Below are positions 9,398 through 19,469 of a DNA stretch of 64,000 nucleotides, piece by piece (position 1 is the stretch's first letter; every line of letters starts with the position of its first letter). This DNA comes from Nitrincola alkalilacustris (GTDB lineage Bacteria > Pseudomonadota > Gammaproteobacteria > Pseudomonadales > Balneatricaceae): contig NZ_WBOM01000002.1 in the NCBI RefSeq assembly GCF_008973755.1, positions 186,001-250,000 on the forward strand. Direction: 5' to 3'. The notes under the pieces were generated by a model. The model saw only the letters and a program-made list of their open reading frames with translations. It made no database searches and had not been told where the DNA came from. A program made the translations under genes and the position numbers.

Positions 9398-10640
9398 GCC
9401 ACTTGCAGCCGAGATCCGATCCCGCTTCGATGTGGAGGCGGTGCGTGCGGACTTTCCGATCCTGCGTCAGCAGGTCAATGGTCATCCGCTGGTCTATCTG
9501 GATAATGGCGCGACTACGCAGAAGCCTCAGGCGGTGATTGACGCGATTTGTCGTTTCTACTCAGAAGATAACAGCAATGTTCACCGCGGCGCGCATACCC
9601 TGAGCGATCGTGCCACGGAGAAGTTTGAGGCAGCGCGTAAAGCCCTTGCAGACTTTATCCATGCACCGGATCAGCGCGAAGTGATCTGGACGCGAGGCAC
9701 CACCGAAAGTGTCAATCTGGTGGCTCAGAGCTGGGGGCGTACAAATCTGCAGCCCGGTGATCGGGTGCTGGTGTCGGCGATGGAGCATCACTCCAATATC
9801 GTGCCCTGGCAGATGGTGTGTGCCGAAAAAGGTGCCACAGTTGAGCCGATCGCGGTTGATGAGCACGGCTGCATCGATCTGGATGCATTTCGTTCCATGC
9901 TCGATGAGCGTGTAAAAATGGTGGCGGTCAACCATGTTTCCAATGCGCTGGGTACGATCAATCCGGTTGCTGAAATGGCCCGTCTGGCACATGCAGCAGG
10001 AGCGCTGATACTGGTTGATGGTGCTCAGGCTGCCAGCCACTGGATGGTGGATGTAGAGGCGATCGGTTGCGACTTCTATGCGCTGTCTGGCCATAAAATG
10101 TTCGGACCCACTGGTATCGGCCTGCTCTGGGGGCGTGCAGAGTTGCTGGAAGTGATGCCTCCCTGGTTGGGTGGCGGTGAGATGATCGAGTCGGTCAGCT
10201 TCGCCGGTACCACTTACAACCAGATACCCTTCAAGTTTGAAGCAGGTACACCCAATATTGCTGATGCAATTGGCCTGGCTGCGGCAGTCACCTATCTCAA
10301 TAGTCTGGATCGTGACGGTGCGATTGCGCATGAAAAGGCGCTGCTGAACTATGCGCTTGAGAAAGCCGCTGCCTTTGAAGGCTTGCGTCTGGTCGGTACG
10401 GCGGTACAACGTGTATCGGTGATGAGTTTTGTGCTGGAAGGTATCCATGCTGCAGATATCGGCATGCTGCTGGATCAGCAGGGTGTAGCTGTGCGTACTG
10501 GTAACCACTGCGCTCAGCCGATCATGGATCAGTTTGGTCTGGATGGTACGGTCAGGGCCAGTTTCAGTTTTTATAATACTTTTGAAGATGTGGATCGGTT
10601 ATTTGCTGCGCTGGAAAAGGCGCGAGAGTTTCTGCTCTAA
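9390..10640 (+). CDS. sufS: Cysteine desulfurase SufS (group II)
   Basis: 416-residue PLP cysteine desulfurase of the group II (SufS/CsdA) type that needs SufE as sulfur acceptor. PLP lysine Lys236 in ALSGHKMFGPTG and active-site Cys374 in VRTGNHCAQP, about ten numbers later than E. coli SufS because of a slightly longer N-terminus. Residues GGGEMI are the beta-latch region. Presence of both IscS and SufS in one operon means two persulfide sources for one scaffold. Confidence 0.96.
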   Translation: MNKPLAAEIRSRFDVEAVRADFPILRQQVNGHPLVYLDNGATTQKPQAVIDAICRFYSEDNSNVHRGAHTLSDRATEKFEAARKALADFIHAPDQREVIWTRGTTESVNLVAQSWGRTNLQPGDRVLVSAMEHHSNIVPWQMVCAEKGATVEPIAVDEHGCIDLDAFRSMLDERVKMVAVNHVSNALGTINPVAEMARLAHAAGALILVDGAQAASHWMVDVEAIGCDFYALSGHKMFGPTGIGLLWGRAELLEVMPPWLGGGEMIESVSFAGTTYNQIPFKFEAGTPNIADAIGLAAAVTYLNSLDRDGAIAHEKALLNYALEKAAAFEGLRLVGTAVQRVSVMSFVLEGIHAADIGMLLDQQGVAVRTGNHCAQPIMDQFGLDGTVRASFSFYNTFEDVDRLFAALEKAREFLL

Positions 10641-10654
10641 GAGGAGAGATCTGT

Positions 10655-11014
10655 ATGTCGGTTGAGCAGTTTGATCCGGCAACTCAAGTGGTTGCGGTAC
10701 ACCCGGCGGCGATTGAACATTTTCGTCGGCAGTTGGCACAGCGTGAGGATGCGAGCGCGGTGCGTCTGAGTGTGAAACCCAGCGGTTGCTCCGGTTATAT
10801 GTATGTGCTGGATTTCGTGAATGAGCAGCAGGAAGGTGACCTGGATTATCAGCTTGCCGCTGATGTCAAACTGCTGGTCGACCGTGGCAGCCTGCCGATT
10901 GTAACCGGCACGGAGATCGATTTCGTGCGTGAGGGTATCAATCGTCAGGTCAAATTCATCAACCCTAACGCCAAGAGCGAGTGTGGTTGTGGCGAAAGCT
11001 TTAATGTGAGCTGA
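10655..11014 (+). CDS. A-type Fe-S carrier protein (IscA/SufA family)
   Basis: 119 residues. The HesB fold and the three carrier cysteines are present: Cys45 in the PSGCSGYMY motif and Cys110/Cys112 in the terminal ECGCGESF motif. Such proteins receive a cluster from SufBCD and hand it to apo-enzymes. About 12 extra residues precede the usual IscA start. GAGGAGAG lies just upstream of the ATG. Position between sufS and sufT favours a SufA role; sequence alone does not separate SufA from IscA. Confidence 0.92.
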   Translation: MSVEQFDPATQVVAVHPAAIEHFRRQLAQREDASAVRLSVKPSGCSGYMYVLDFVNEQQEGDLDYQLAADVKLLVDRGSLPIVTGTEIDFVREGINRQVKFINPNAKSECGCGESFNVS

Positions 11015-11016
11015 GA

Positions 11017-11550
11017 ATGGAAAGACGCATGGTCGTGACGCTGGTTGATTGTCCAGCGCGAATAGTACCAGCCGGAACGCCGGTGACAATTCCGAAAGAT
11101 ACCTTTGTGACTATCACTCAGTCACTCGGTGGTAACTATACTCTGACCTGGAGTGGTCAGATGGTGCGGGTGGATGGCACAGATGCAGAGGCGCTGGGCC
11201 TGGTACCTGAAAAGCTGAGCTTTCCCGAGCCTGAAGATGACCAGATTCAGGAGGAGCAGGTTTGGGAAGCGCTCAGAACCATCTATGATCCGGAGATACC
11301 GGTTGATCTGGTGAATCTGGGGCTGATCTACAAGGTCAGCGTTGATCAGGATGCCAGACGTGTCGATATTCAGATGACACTGACTGCTCCGGGTTGTGGT
11401 ATGGGGCCTGTGTTGGTTGGTGATGTCGAGTATCGTGTCGCCAAAGTGCCTAATGTCGAGACCGTCAAGGTCGAGCTGGTTTTTGATCCACCCTGGCAGC
11501 GCGATATGATGAGCGAAGAAGCTCAGTTGGCTACAGGTATGTTCTACTGA
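11017..11550 (+). CDS. sufT: Putative Fe-S cluster assembly protein SufT
   Basis: 177 residues, the length and two-part build of the SufT family: an N-terminal segment of about 70 residues unique to the family, then an MIP18/DUF59 domain from about residue 80 with the YDPEIPVDLVNLGLIY signature and the LTAPGCGMGPVL motif carrying the conserved cysteine. Family members assist cluster maturation under high demand. Starts two bases after the carrier gene stop. Confidence 0.93.
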   Translation: MERRMVVTLVDCPARIVPAGTPVTIPKDTFVTITQSLGGNYTLTWSGQMVRVDGTDAEALGLVPEKLSFPEPEDDQIQEEQVWEALRTIYDPEIPVDLVNLGLIYKVSVDQDARRVDIQMTLTAPGCGMGPVLVGDVEYRVAKVPNVETVKVELVFDPPWQRDMMSEEAQLATGMFY

Positions 11551-11601
11551 GCTTATGTTCTACCAAACTGCTCCTCTCTATCTGGAAATAAGGTTATCTG
11601 A

Positions 11602-12024
11602 ATGAAACAGTTCGGCATCGATATCAGCGCCGACGATATTGTCGATACGCTCTCCTTCTTCGACACCTGGGAGGATCGCTATCGCTACATCATTGATCTG
11701 GGTAAGGAATTGCCACCCATGGATGAGTCTCTGCAAACAGAGGCGCATGAGGTCAAGGGGTGTCAGAGTCTTGTCTGGTTGTGTTATGAACGACAAGGCA
11801 ACAAACTGAATTTTCAGGCACAGAGTAATGCGCATATTGTGCGTGGCCTGCTGGCAGTGGTTCTGGCCGCCTACAATGGCAAGACACCTCAGGATGTTCT
11901 GGCTTTTGATATTGATGATTACTTCAATCAATTGAATCTGATCAAGCACCTGAGCCCTAGTCGGGGCAATGGCTTGCGGGCGATGGTCAAACGCATTCAG
12001 CAGATCGCTCAGGTTAACGTCTGA
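11602..12024 (+). CDS. sufE: Sulfur acceptor SufE
   Basis: 140 residues. Accepts persulfide from SufS and passes it to SufB. The acceptor cysteine is Cys54 in EVKGCQSLVWL, at the family position, and the C-terminal helix with GLRAMVKRI is typical. Last gene of the operon, ending 10 bases before the convergent FlhB-like gene; no terminator hairpin was seen in that gap. Confidence 0.95.
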   Translation: MKQFGIDISADDIVDTLSFFDTWEDRYRYIIDLGKELPPMDESLQTEAHEVKGCQSLVWLCYERQGNKLNFQAQSNAHIVRGLLAVVLAAYNGKTPQDVLAFDIDDYFNQLNLIKHLSPSRGNGLRAMVKRIQQIAQVNV

Positions 12025-12034
12025 GTTTGCTGGA

Positions 12035-12304
12035 TCAAGTCTCTTTTTTCAAGTTGTAGGCAAAGGCGATCACCTCAGCGATCGCCTTGTACAGCGCTTC
12101 CGGTATCTCCTCTCCCAGCTCCAAGCGTATCAATACCTCCAGCAGCTCTGGGCTCTGGTGAATATGGATGTTGTTTTCCTGTGCTAGGGCAATGATCTGC
12201 TCGGCAATCAGGCCGCGGCCCTTGGCGACAAGGGTTGGTGCTGTGCCGGCTTCATGGTTATAGCGAAGAGCAACGGCGTTTTTGTTCAGATCTTCCGGTG
12301 TCAT
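12035..12304 (-). CDS. FlhB C-terminal-domain-like protein (EscU/YscU/FlhB family)
   Basis: 89 residues corresponding only to the cytoplasmic C-terminal part of flagellar/type III export switch proteins, with AVALRYNHEAGTAPTLVAKG and the helix LLEVLIRLELGEEIPEALYKAIAEVIAFAY. The self-cleaving NPTH motif is absent, as are the four membrane helices of FlhB, so it cannot be an export gate itself. Overlaps the upstream FliK-like gene by 4 bp (ATGA), so they are translated together and probably act together in substrate switching. No other flagellar gene is in the window. Confidence 0.85.
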   Translation of the reverse strand: MTPEDLNKNAVALRYNHEAGTAPTLVAKGRGLIAEQIIALAQENNIHIHQSPELLEVLIRLELGEEIPEALYKAIAEVIAFAYNLKKET

Positions 12305-14373
12305 GTGTGCAGATCCACCAGATGTCGGGTGATCGGGTTTTGCTCTGCATGGTTGGCAGGCTTACCCAGTCGAATTCCTATTGACTCTATCTGAAATCCC
12401 TTGTTGCGCAGGTCTGTTTCAAAACCGGGTAAGCGATCCCGAATCAGTTTGACGGTCTCCGGCTGCTCGGCCCAGAAGCTGGTGGTCAGTTCCCAGCCGT
12501 CTTTAAGGCTGATCTCGGCATCAACCTTACCAAACTCATCCAGGGTGAAATGAAGTCGCACAGTCCAGGCCGTGACGAATTCACCCTCCTCATTTCGACG
12601 CCGATGCTCGGTGATCTTTAATTCGGCATTTTCCAGCTTCTGATCCAGCAGAATGGGCAGGTCCAGTCGGTATTGTCGCTCCTGACCACCGTCTGGCAGC
12701 TCTCGCCAGTTTTGCAGGCTGCCGATCTGTTGTGCGGTGGATCTGGCTAATAGTGAGTTGACCAACTGTGTCAGTTGTTCACGTGCTGCGGTAGGCAGCT
12801 GATCTGCCAGCTTCAGTAACTGTCCCAGTTGCTGTTTCAGATCCCCCCCCTGATTCAGTCGATCAGTAGACCCCTGGTGCAGGCGTGCTTCGCTGAGCAG
12901 GCCGCCCTGTTGCAGGTTGCGCTGAATCGCCTTGTCGGCGTCCTCGCTGCCGGGTTTTACGCTGAACATATTCAGCATCGACTGTACCAGTTGATTCAGA
13001 GCATTGTTCTGTTGAGTGCTGGACTTTGCGCTTAACTGCATCAGTTGATTCAAACCATCGGCCAGGGGGATTTGCAGTGGCAGCACCTCGCGTAACGCTT
13101 GTTGCATTGCAGACTGAATAGCCGGCTGTTGCGCAAGTGGCAGTGGCGTAGGGGGGAACTGGATCTGTACCTGTCCGGAGTCTGAGCGGCTAAGCGTGAT
13201 CTGTTGACCTGTTTGCAGAGGTCTTGGGCTGATCAGTTCGACAATCTGTCCTGCCACCATGACGCGTACCGGGAAGCCCGATGGGCGTTGCACGGTGTCG
13301 GCCTGTGTCAGGCTGGCTGGCAGTGGGGATGGTGGCGTGGCAGGGGTAGTTGCTGGAGTCGCTTGTGTCGCTTGTGTGTTTGCTGCTGCCACCGCTGGCG
13401 TAGCTGGAATAGCAGGCGCTGCCATGCCGGCTGTACCGGATGCAGGTGCTGATGCCGTGGCTTGTGCTGAGCTCTGGCTTGCGGATGGTACAGTAGTTGC
13501 CGAGGCTGCAGCGTTAGCAGTTGACGGCGCAACATTGGGTATCTGGATGCTGTTGACGGCCAGGTTGCTTGCATTGTTGCTTACCTGATTCACGGCCTGT
13601 GCAAGAGGCGAGGTCTGCTGTCCCTGTTGAGCGGGTGCTGCAGAGGCTGGGGTTTGGGTCTGAGTGGCAGATGCATTTGTTGTGCCGGTGCCCGGGTTGG
13701 TGCTGTTGGCTGGTGCAACTGCAGTCTGGGCTGTAACAGGTGCAACCTGACTTGCTGGAGCAGCATTCTGAGCTGTTGCCGGGATTGTCGCGGCTGGCGC
13801 AGTCGTTGCTGGAGCGGCAGGAGCCGGTGCAGCAGGAGCAGATCCCTGTGCTGTCACAGTGGCGGGGCTTGTTGCAGCGGGTTGCGCAGCATTACCGGCC
13901 TGAGCGGTCGTTGTTGCCGGTGTGCTGCCGGGCTGTGGCAGCAGTACGGCAGTTTGAGGGGTATTGGCTGGCAGGCTGTTGATCATCGCCGCTGAAGTGG
14001 CTGCAACCTGAACTGTCAATGCTCTGGGGCCTGCTGCAGTGTTCTGATTACTGCGATCTGCAAGGCTGCTTTGCGGTGGCGGCGGAGGCGGTGCCACTGC
14101 TGTGGCTGGAAGCTGTATCTGTAACTGGCCGCCGGCATTCCGGCTCAGCGTAATAAGGCTACCCAGTGCAATCGGTCGCGAAGTTATCAGCTCAATCAGA
14201 CGATTGTTTGCTTCTATCTGAATTCTGAACGCCTGATTCTGCAACTGATCCTGTGAGACCATTTTTACAGTACCCGGCAGCTCGCGCCCGACCGGCAGTA
14301 TCCGGTTCAGGTCACCTTCGTTGCCGGAGCCACCGACAACGCGCATTGCTTGTACGTTGAGTGTTGGCAGCAC
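12301..14373 (-). CDS. FliK-like hook-length control family protein with duplicated module
   Basis: 690 residues from GTG 14373, preceded by GGGGAG; a GTG at 14412 lacks a ribosome site. Three parts: a small beta-rich module with RLIELITSRP and ITLSRNAGGQLQIQ (DNA about 14107-14217); some 270 residues of Ala/Thr/Pro/Gln-rich linker including a run of prolines; then a second copy of the module with QIVELISPRP and ITLSRSDSGQVQIQ (about 13150-13262); and a C-terminal FliK (Flg_hook) domain of about 200 residues with the ALKITEHRR-like and SLKDGWELTTSFW segments. FliK measures hook length through its linker and contacts FlhB through the C-terminal domain; here the partner gene is the FlhB-like protein. 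Location ahead of ccm, away from flagellar genes, and the lone FlhB fragment leave the role open. Confidence 0.8.
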   Translation of the reverse strand: MLPTLNVQAMRVVGGSGNEGDLNRILPVGRELPGTVKMVSQDQLQNQAFRIQIEANNRLIELITSRPIALGSLITLSRNAGGQLQIQLPATAVAPPPPPPQSSLADRSNQNTAAGPRALTVQVAATSAAMINSLPANTPQTAVLLPQPGSTPATTTAQAGNAAQPAATSPATVTAQGSAPAAPAPAAPATTAPAATIPATAQNAAPASQVAPVTAQTAVAPANSTNPGTGTTNASATQTQTPASAAPAQQGQQTSPLAQAVNQVSNNASNLAVNSIQIPNVAPSTANAAASATTVPSASQSSAQATASAPASGTAGMAAPAIPATPAVAAANTQATQATPATTPATPPSPLPASLTQADTVQRPSGFPVRVMVAGQIVELISPRPLQTGQQITLSRSDSGQVQIQFPPTPLPLAQQPAIQSAMQQALREVLPLQIPLADGLNQLMQLSAKSSTQQNNALNQLVQSMLNMFSVKPGSEDADKAIQRNLQQGGLLSEARLHQGSTDRLNQGGDLKQQLGQLLKLADQLPTAAREQLTQLVNSLLARSTAQQIGSLQNWRELPDGGQERQYRLDLPILLDQKLENAELKITEHRRRNEEGEFVTAWTVRLHFTLDEFGKVDAEISLKDGWELTTSFWAEQPETVKLIRDRLPGFETDLRNKGFQIESIGIRLGKPANHAEQNPITRHLVDLHT

Positions 14374-14621
14374 TGTTATGTTTACTCCCCGTTTTACTGA
14401 ATCTGGCCACAAGGCAATTGACCGGTTTTTTGACTCGGATCAGCCCCTGTATCAAATCAGTTGATATTCAAACTGACGTTGAAGTTCAGATCAGTTTATA
14501 ATGACGCGTTTAGACTGTGTCGGCCAGTAGGGCTGAAAATTTATTACTGTCGCCCAATATCTCAGCGACAGATGCGATGCCGGAGTCAGCCTGTTTGTCA
14601 GATCAGCTTGTGTCAGAAAAT

Positions 14622-15272
14622 ATGTCAGAACAAGTGTCAGAGCCACTGCTGAGGGTTGAAAATCTGTTCTGCGAACGGGACGAGCGTGTTTTGTTCGACG
14701 AGCTGGGTTTTACGCTATCTGCTGGTCAGATCCTCCAGGTGGAGGGGCAGAATGGCAGTGGCAAGACAACCTTGCTGAGAATTCTCTGTGGACTTTCACG
14801 ACACTATGAAGGCGAAATAGTCTGGCGTGGTGAGCCTGTCAGTCAGCAGCGAGAGCGCTATCACCGGGAGCTGGTCTATCTGGGTCATCAGCCGGGCGTC
14901 AAGGCGGTTCTTACAGCAGAGGAAAATCTGCGCTGGTATGCTGCACTTGATGGCTCCATCGATGATTCCGTTATCTCGTATGCGCTGATGCAGGTTGGCC
15001 TTGAGGGGTTTGAGGATGTGCCGTGTCATATGCTCTCAGCCGGTCAGAACCGCAGAGTTGGTCTGGCCCGACTCTATCTGAGTCAGGCACCTCTGTGGAT
15101 ACTGGATGAACCCTTTACAGCGATCGATAAAAAAGGGGTTGCTGCACAGGAGGCGCTTCTGGTTGAGCATGCCGAGCGAGGTGGGTGTGTGATTCTGACG
15201 ACTCATCAGGAGCTGCAACTGACTGATTATCTTAGCCACATCAACCTGGACCGGCAGGTCGGAACTTCATGA
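14622..15272 (+). CDS. ccmA: Heme exporter ATP-binding subunit CcmA
   Basis: ATPase of the CcmABCD complex that releases holo-CcmE for cytochrome c maturation. 216 residues from ATG 14622 (MSEQVSEP), closest to the usual 205-210; upstream in-frame ATGs at 14577 and 14517 would add residues with no family match, and none of the candidates has a strong ribosome site. Contains LFCERDERVLFDELGF, Walker A GQNGSGKTTLL, signature LSAGQNRRVGLARL and Walker B LWILDEPF. Confidence 0.93.
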   Translation: MSEQVSEPLLRVENLFCERDERVLFDELGFTLSAGQILQVEGQNGSGKTTLLRILCGLSRHYEGEIVWRGEPVSQQRERYHRELVYLGHQPGVKAVLTAEENLRWYAALDGSIDDSVISYALMQVGLEGFEDVPCHMLSAGQNRRVGLARLYLSQAPLWILDEPFTAIDKKGVAAQEALLVEHAERGGCVILTTHQELQLTDYLSHINLDRQVGTS

Positions 15273-16009
15273 ACGATATGGGAACTAAGATTCGAAAGCT
15301 CGGACAACTATCCGGCACGAGTGAGGAGGTTTTTCGCCCAGGTTCCGTGTTGCTGGCGACGATCAGGCGAGAGCTGTTATTGGCTTTCAGACGACGCAGC
15401 GATCTGGTCAACCCACTGATCTTTTTCCTGATGGTGGCGACGCTGTTCCCACTTGGTATCAGTCCTGAGCCGAGTGTGTTGACACTGCTGGCGCCAGGCG
15501 TGGTCTGGGTGGCGGCGCTTCTGGCCACACTTTTGTCCATGGATAGTCTGTTTCGCTCGGATTTCGATGATGGCTCTCTGGAGCAGATACTGCTCAGCCC
15601 GCAGCCTCTTTTCATGGTGGTGCTGGGTAAGGTGGTGGCACACTGGATCATGACAGGTCTGCCGCTGACACTGATGGCGCCTCTGCTGGGTATCATGCTG
15701 TTTCTGCCGGCAGAGGGGATGGGTGGGTTGATGCTCAGTCTGTTGCTGGGCACACCGACCCTGAGCCTGATCGGTGCAATCGGAGCAGCGCTAACAGTGG
15801 GGTTGCGCAAGGGCGGTGTGCTGATCTCACTGCTGGTGTTGCCACTTTACATACCGGTGCTTATTTTCGGTACCGCAGCGGTGGAGGCGTCTGTGACGGG
15901 GCTTCCGGTGACCGGACACCTTGCGCTGTTGGGTGCACTGCTGGCGCTCGGTTTCAGCCTGGCGCCCCTGGCCATAGCCGCAGCTCTCAGAATTTCTGTC
16001 AGTGGATAG
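15269..16009 (+). CDS. ccmB: Heme exporter membrane subunit CcmB
   Basis: 246 residues with six hydrophobic segments; the family pattern FRRRSDLVNPLIFFLMV, LAPGVVWVAALLATLLSMD and FDDGSLEQ is clear. About 25 N-terminal residues precede the usual start. Overlaps ccmA by 4 bp (ATGA). Membrane partner of CcmA. Confidence 0.94.
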   Translation: MNDMGTKIRKLGQLSGTSEEVFRPGSVLLATIRRELLLAFRRRSDLVNPLIFFLMVATLFPLGISPEPSVLTLLAPGVVWVAALLATLLSMDSLFRSDFDDGSLEQILLSPQPLFMVVLGKVVAHWIMTGLPLTLMAPLLGIMLFLPAEGMGGLMLSLLLGTPTLSLIGAIGAALTVGLRKGGVLISLLVLPLYIPVLIFGTAAVEASVTGLPVTGHLALLGALLALGFSLAPLAIAAALRISVSG

Positions 16010-16018
16010 TTGAATAAT

Positions 16019-16774
16019 ATGAGTAATAAAAATTGGATGCCCCGCTGGTTTTACCAGTTAGCCTCTCCGCGCTGGTGCTACCAGATTACCGGCAAACTGA
16101 TGCCTGGCTTTATCCTTGCTGCCGTATTGCTGATACTGGCGGGTGTCGCCTGGGGGCTGGCATTTGCGCCAGCTGATTATCAACAGGGCAACAGCTTCCG
16201 AATCATCTACCTGCATGTCCCATCTGCATTTCTGGCTCAGTCCATCTATATGACCATGGCGATTGCCGGTGCGATCGGCCTGATCTGGAAAATGAAAGTG
16301 GCCGATATGGTGGCCAAATCCTGTGCTCCGATCGGAGCATCCATGGCGATCTTGGCCTTGGTTACCGGTGCTATCTGGGGCAAGCCGACCTGGGGTGCCT
16401 GGTGGGTCTGGGATGCGCGTCTGACCTCCATGCTGATCCTGCTTTTTCTCTATTTCGGCGTCATGGCATTGAACTCTGCGATAGAAAACGAGTCAACTGC
16501 CGCGCAGGCGACCGCTGTGTTGGCTATCGTGGGGTTGGTGAATATTCCAATTATCAAATATTCAGTTGACTGGTGGAACACTTTGCATCAGCCTGCCACC
16601 TTCAAATTGACTGAAAAACCGGCCATGCCGGTTGAGATGTGGTTACCTCTCCTGATCATGGTGCTGGGTTTCTACTGTTTTTTTGCAGTTGCTCTGATGC
16701 TGCGACTGCGCAACGAAATCATTCAGCGTGAACGCAGAGCCGGCTGGGTGCGTGAACTGCTGATTGAAAAGTGA
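16019..16774 (+). CDS. ccmC: Heme handling protein CcmC
   Basis: Transfers heme to the chaperone CcmE on the periplasmic face. 251 residues, six membrane helices, WWD motif [13 protein letters not shown] and flanking heme-ligand histidines (YLHVPSAF and DWWNTLHQP). ATG 16019 taken as start instead of TTG 16010. Directly follows ccmB. Confidence 0.96.
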   Translation: MSNKNWMPRWFYQLASPRWCYQITGKLMPGFILAAVLLILAGVAWGLAFAPADYQQGNSFRIIYLHVPSAFLAQSIYMTMAIAGAIGLIWKMKVADMVAKSCAPIGASMAILALVTGAIWGKPTWGAWWVWDARLTSMLILLFLYFGVMALNSAIENESTAAQATAVLAIVGLVNIPIIKYSVDWWNTLHQPATFKLTEKPAMPVEMWLPLLIMVLGFYCFFAVALMLRLRNEIIQRERRAGWVRELLIEK

Positions 16775-16781
16775 GGTTGCT

Positions 16782-16961
16782 GTGTTTTTCGAGAGCTTTG
16801 GCGAATTTCTGGCGATGGGTGGGCATGGTCTATATGTCTGGCTCAGCTATGGTTTTGGTCTGTTTGTATTGATTCTCAATATCCTGTTGCCCTTGCAGGC
16901 TAGAAAACGTTTGCTGATTCAGCAAGCACGTCGTCTGCGTAGAGAGGAGGCTCGCTCATGA
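16782..16961 (+). CDS. ccmD: Small membrane protein CcmD
   Basis: 59 residues if begun at GTG 16782, which follows TGAGGTT and gives the family N-terminus [23 protein letters not shown]; a TTG at 16764 lies inside ccmC. One membrane helix then a very basic cytoplasmic tail ([16 protein letters not shown]). Stabilises CcmE with CcmABC. Confidence 0.92.
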   Translation: MFFESFGEFLAMGGHGLYVWLSYGFGLFVLILNILLPLQARKRLLIQQARRLRREEARS

Positions 16962-17491
16962 ATGCAGCTCGCAAGAAACGTCTGTATATCGTTCTGTCCA
17001 TTCTGCTGGGTACCAGCGCAGCTGTTGGGCTGACAGCCTATGCGCTGAGCCAGAACATCAATCTGTTCTATTCACCTTCGCAGATTGCCGAAGGCGAAGC
17101 CCCAGCCAATACCCGTATTCGTGCCGGTGGCATGGTGGTAGAGGGCAGTATCAGCCGTGATCCCGGTACGCTTAAAGTCCGTTTTGATATCACCGACTAT
17201 GCGCATACCGCGACGGTCCAATATAACGGCATTCTGCCGGATCTGTTTCGCGAAGGGCAGGGCATAGTGGCTCAGGGCTCTCTGGATCAGAATGGCATGC
17301 TGATCGCGACCGAAGTGCTGGCCAAACATGATGAAAACTACATGCCAAAAGAGGTGGCTGATGCGCTGGTCAAGGCTGGAAAGATGCCGGACTACAACTG
17401 GCAGCAGTCTGCCGAGGGTGAAGGAAAAGGGGGTGGTTATGGTCAGGGCTATGGTCAGGGAAATAACCAGAACCAGGGGTATGGACAATGA
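16958..17491 (+). CDS. ccmE: Heme chaperone CcmE
   Basis: 177 residues: N-terminal membrane anchor, OB-fold periplasmic domain, and the heme-attachment motif [10 protein letters not shown] with the His that binds heme covalently. The C-terminus ends in a Gly/Tyr/Gln/Asn-rich repeat (GYGQ units, last 20 residues), a variable flexible tail. Overlaps ccmD and ccmF by 4 bp each. Confidence 0.96.
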   Translation: MNAARKKRLYIVLSILLGTSAAVGLTAYALSQNINLFYSPSQIAEGEAPANTRIRAGGMVVEGSISRDPGTLKVRFDITDYAHTATVQYNGILPDLFREGQGIVAQGSLDQNGMLIATEVLAKHDENYMPKEVADALVKAGKMPDYNWQQSAEGEGKGGGYGQGYGQGNNQNQGYGQ

Positions 17492-19455
17492 TTCCTGAAC
17501 TGGGTCAATTCTCGTTAATTCTCGGTCTGTGTCTGGCTCTGCTTCTTTCGGTAGTACCTATGGTGGGTGCCTATAATGGCAACCAGTTGTGGGTCGACTA
17601 TGCGCGCCCATTGAGTAAAGGTGTGTTCGCATTTCTGTCCTTCAGCCTGCTGTGTCTGGGCTGGGCGTTTTTAAGCAACGACTTCTCGGTTGTCTATGTA
17701 GCCAATGGCTCCAACACCAACCTGCCCTGGTACTTCAAAATAAGTGCTATCTGGGGGGGGCATGAGGGCTCGCTGCTCTTGTGGGTCTGGATTCAGGCTG
17801 TCTGGACTCTGGCGGTTGCACTCAAGAGCAAAACCCTGCCACATGACATAGTCGGCCGAGTGCTGGGTGTCATGGGTATGATCACCGTAGGGTTTTTGCT
17901 GTTCATCCTGTTTACCTCCAATCCATTTGACCGCTTTCTGCCAGGTTTCCCGGCCGAGGGGGCCGATCTTAACCCTCTGTTGCAGGATTTTGGCCTGATA
18001 GTTCATCCTCCTACCCTTTACATGGGATATGTCGGGCTGTCGGTTGCGTTTTCATTCGCCATAGCTGCATTGCTCAGTGGCCGACTGGATGCCGCCTGGG
18101 CACGCTGGTCACGTCCCTGGACAACCGTGGCCTGGGCATTCCTGACCATTGGCATCGCTCTTGGCAGCTGGTGGGCCTACTATGAGCTGGGCTGGGGGGG
18201 CTGGTGGTTCTGGGATCCGGTTGAGAACGCTTCCCTGCTGCCTTGGCTGGTGGCGACCGCTCTGATTCACAGCCTGGCAGTGTCTGAAAAGCGCGGTGTA
18301 TTCAAAAGCTGGACAGTACTGCTGGCCATTGCGGCTTTTTCACTGAGTCTGCTGGGAACCTTTCTGGTGCGCTCCGGGGTTCTGACCTCTGTACATGCTT
18401 TTGCCACTGACCCGCAGCGTGGGATGTTCATCCTGGGTATGCTGATTGTGGTAATCGGAGGCTCTTTATTGCTATATGCGCTTCGGGCCGGGTCGGTCAA
18501 GAGTGATTCGAGCTTCGGTCTGTTGTCGCGTGAAAGTCTGCTGCTGGTGAATAATGTCCTGCTGACAGTAGCCTGTGCCATGGTACTCATCGGCACACTT
18601 TATCCATTGGTAATGGATGCGTTGAATCTGGGTAAGATCTCCGTAGGGCCTCCCTACTTCAATGCCCTGTTTGTACCGCTGATGTCGATCATGGCCGTTT
18701 TTCTGGGTATTGCCACCGTCAGTCGCTGGAAACATACCTCCGTCTCTATGCTGGTTTCACAGCTCTGGCTGTCGGCAGTGGCGGCTGTTGTAGCTGGGCT
18801 CGTTACGCTCTGGCTCTACGGAGGAGTATTGGAATGGTGGGCGGGGCTTGCACTTGTTCTGGCTTACTGGATTCTTTTTACTGGCATGCGAGACATATAC
18901 AACCGTGTCCGGCACCGTCGTAACCTGTGGCAGGGCATGCGTCAGCAATCGCGCAGCTTCTATGGAATGATACTGGCGCATATCGGTGTCGCTATCATGA
19001 TTGTCGGCGTGGCGATGGTGACTGTCTTTGAAGAGCAGACCGACATGCGTATGGCACCGGGTGACAGGATGACCTTTCGCGATTACACCTTCATCTTTGA
19101 TGGCACACGTGAAGTTCAGGGCCCGAACTATATTTCCGATATGGGACGTGTTCGAGTGCTGTATCAAGGCGAGCCCTACACAGAGATGTTTCCGGAAAAA
19201 CGCCTGTATACCGCTCGCGGAATGGTTATGACACAAGTGGCGCTGCAGCCTGGGCTTTTCCGGGATCTCTATATTGCGCTGGGTGAGCAGCTTGAGCCGG
19301 AATCGGGTGCCTGGGCTGTCAGGCTTCAATACAAGCCCTTTGTGCGTTGGATCTGGCTGGGTGCCATTTTCATGACTGTCGGTGGCGTGCTGGCGGCAGC
19401 TGATCCACGCTATCGCAGGCAGGCACGGCGTGATGCCGAAATGGCCAAGGTCTGA
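17488..19455 (+). CDS. ccmF: Cytochrome c heme lyase subunit CcmF
   Basis: Large membrane subunit that attaches heme to apocytochrome c. 655 residues, about 14-15 membrane helices; WWD motif [19 protein letters not shown], upstream [12 protein letters not shown] and periplasmic His motifs ([20 protein letters not shown]). Necessary for the diheme QhpA encoded downstream in this window. Confidence 0.97.
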   Translation: MIPELGQFSLILGLCLALLLSVVPMVGAYNGNQLWVDYARPLSKGVFAFLSFSLLCLGWAFLSNDFSVVYVANGSNTNLPWYFKISAIWGGHEGSLLLWVWIQAVWTLAVALKSKTLPHDIVGRVLGVMGMITVGFLLFILFTSNPFDRFLPGFPAEGADLNPLLQDFGLIVHPPTLYMGYVGLSVAFSFAIAALLSGRLDAAWARWSRPWTTVAWAFLTIGIALGSWWAYYELGWGGWWFWDPVENASLLPWLVATALIHSLAVSEKRGVFKSWTVLLAIAAFSLSLLGTFLVRSGVLTSVHAFATDPQRGMFILGMLIVVIGGSLLLYALRAGSVKSDSSFGLLSRESLLLVNNVLLTVACAMVLIGTLYPLVMDALNLGKISVGPPYFNALFVPLMSIMAVFLGIATVSRWKHTSVSMLVSQLWLSAVAAVVAGLVTLWLYGGVLEWWAGLALVLAYWILFTGMRDIYNRVRHRRNLWQGMRQQSRSFYGMILAHIGVAIMIVGVAMVTVFEEQTDMRMAPGDRMTFRDYTFIFDGTREVQGPNYISDMGRVRVLYQGEPYTEMFPEKRLYTARGMVMTQVALQPGLFRDLYIALGEQLEPESGAWAVRLQYKPFVRWIWLGAIFMTVGGVLAAADPRYRRQARRDAEMAKV

Positions 19456-19469
19456 AGGAGACTGTCAGG

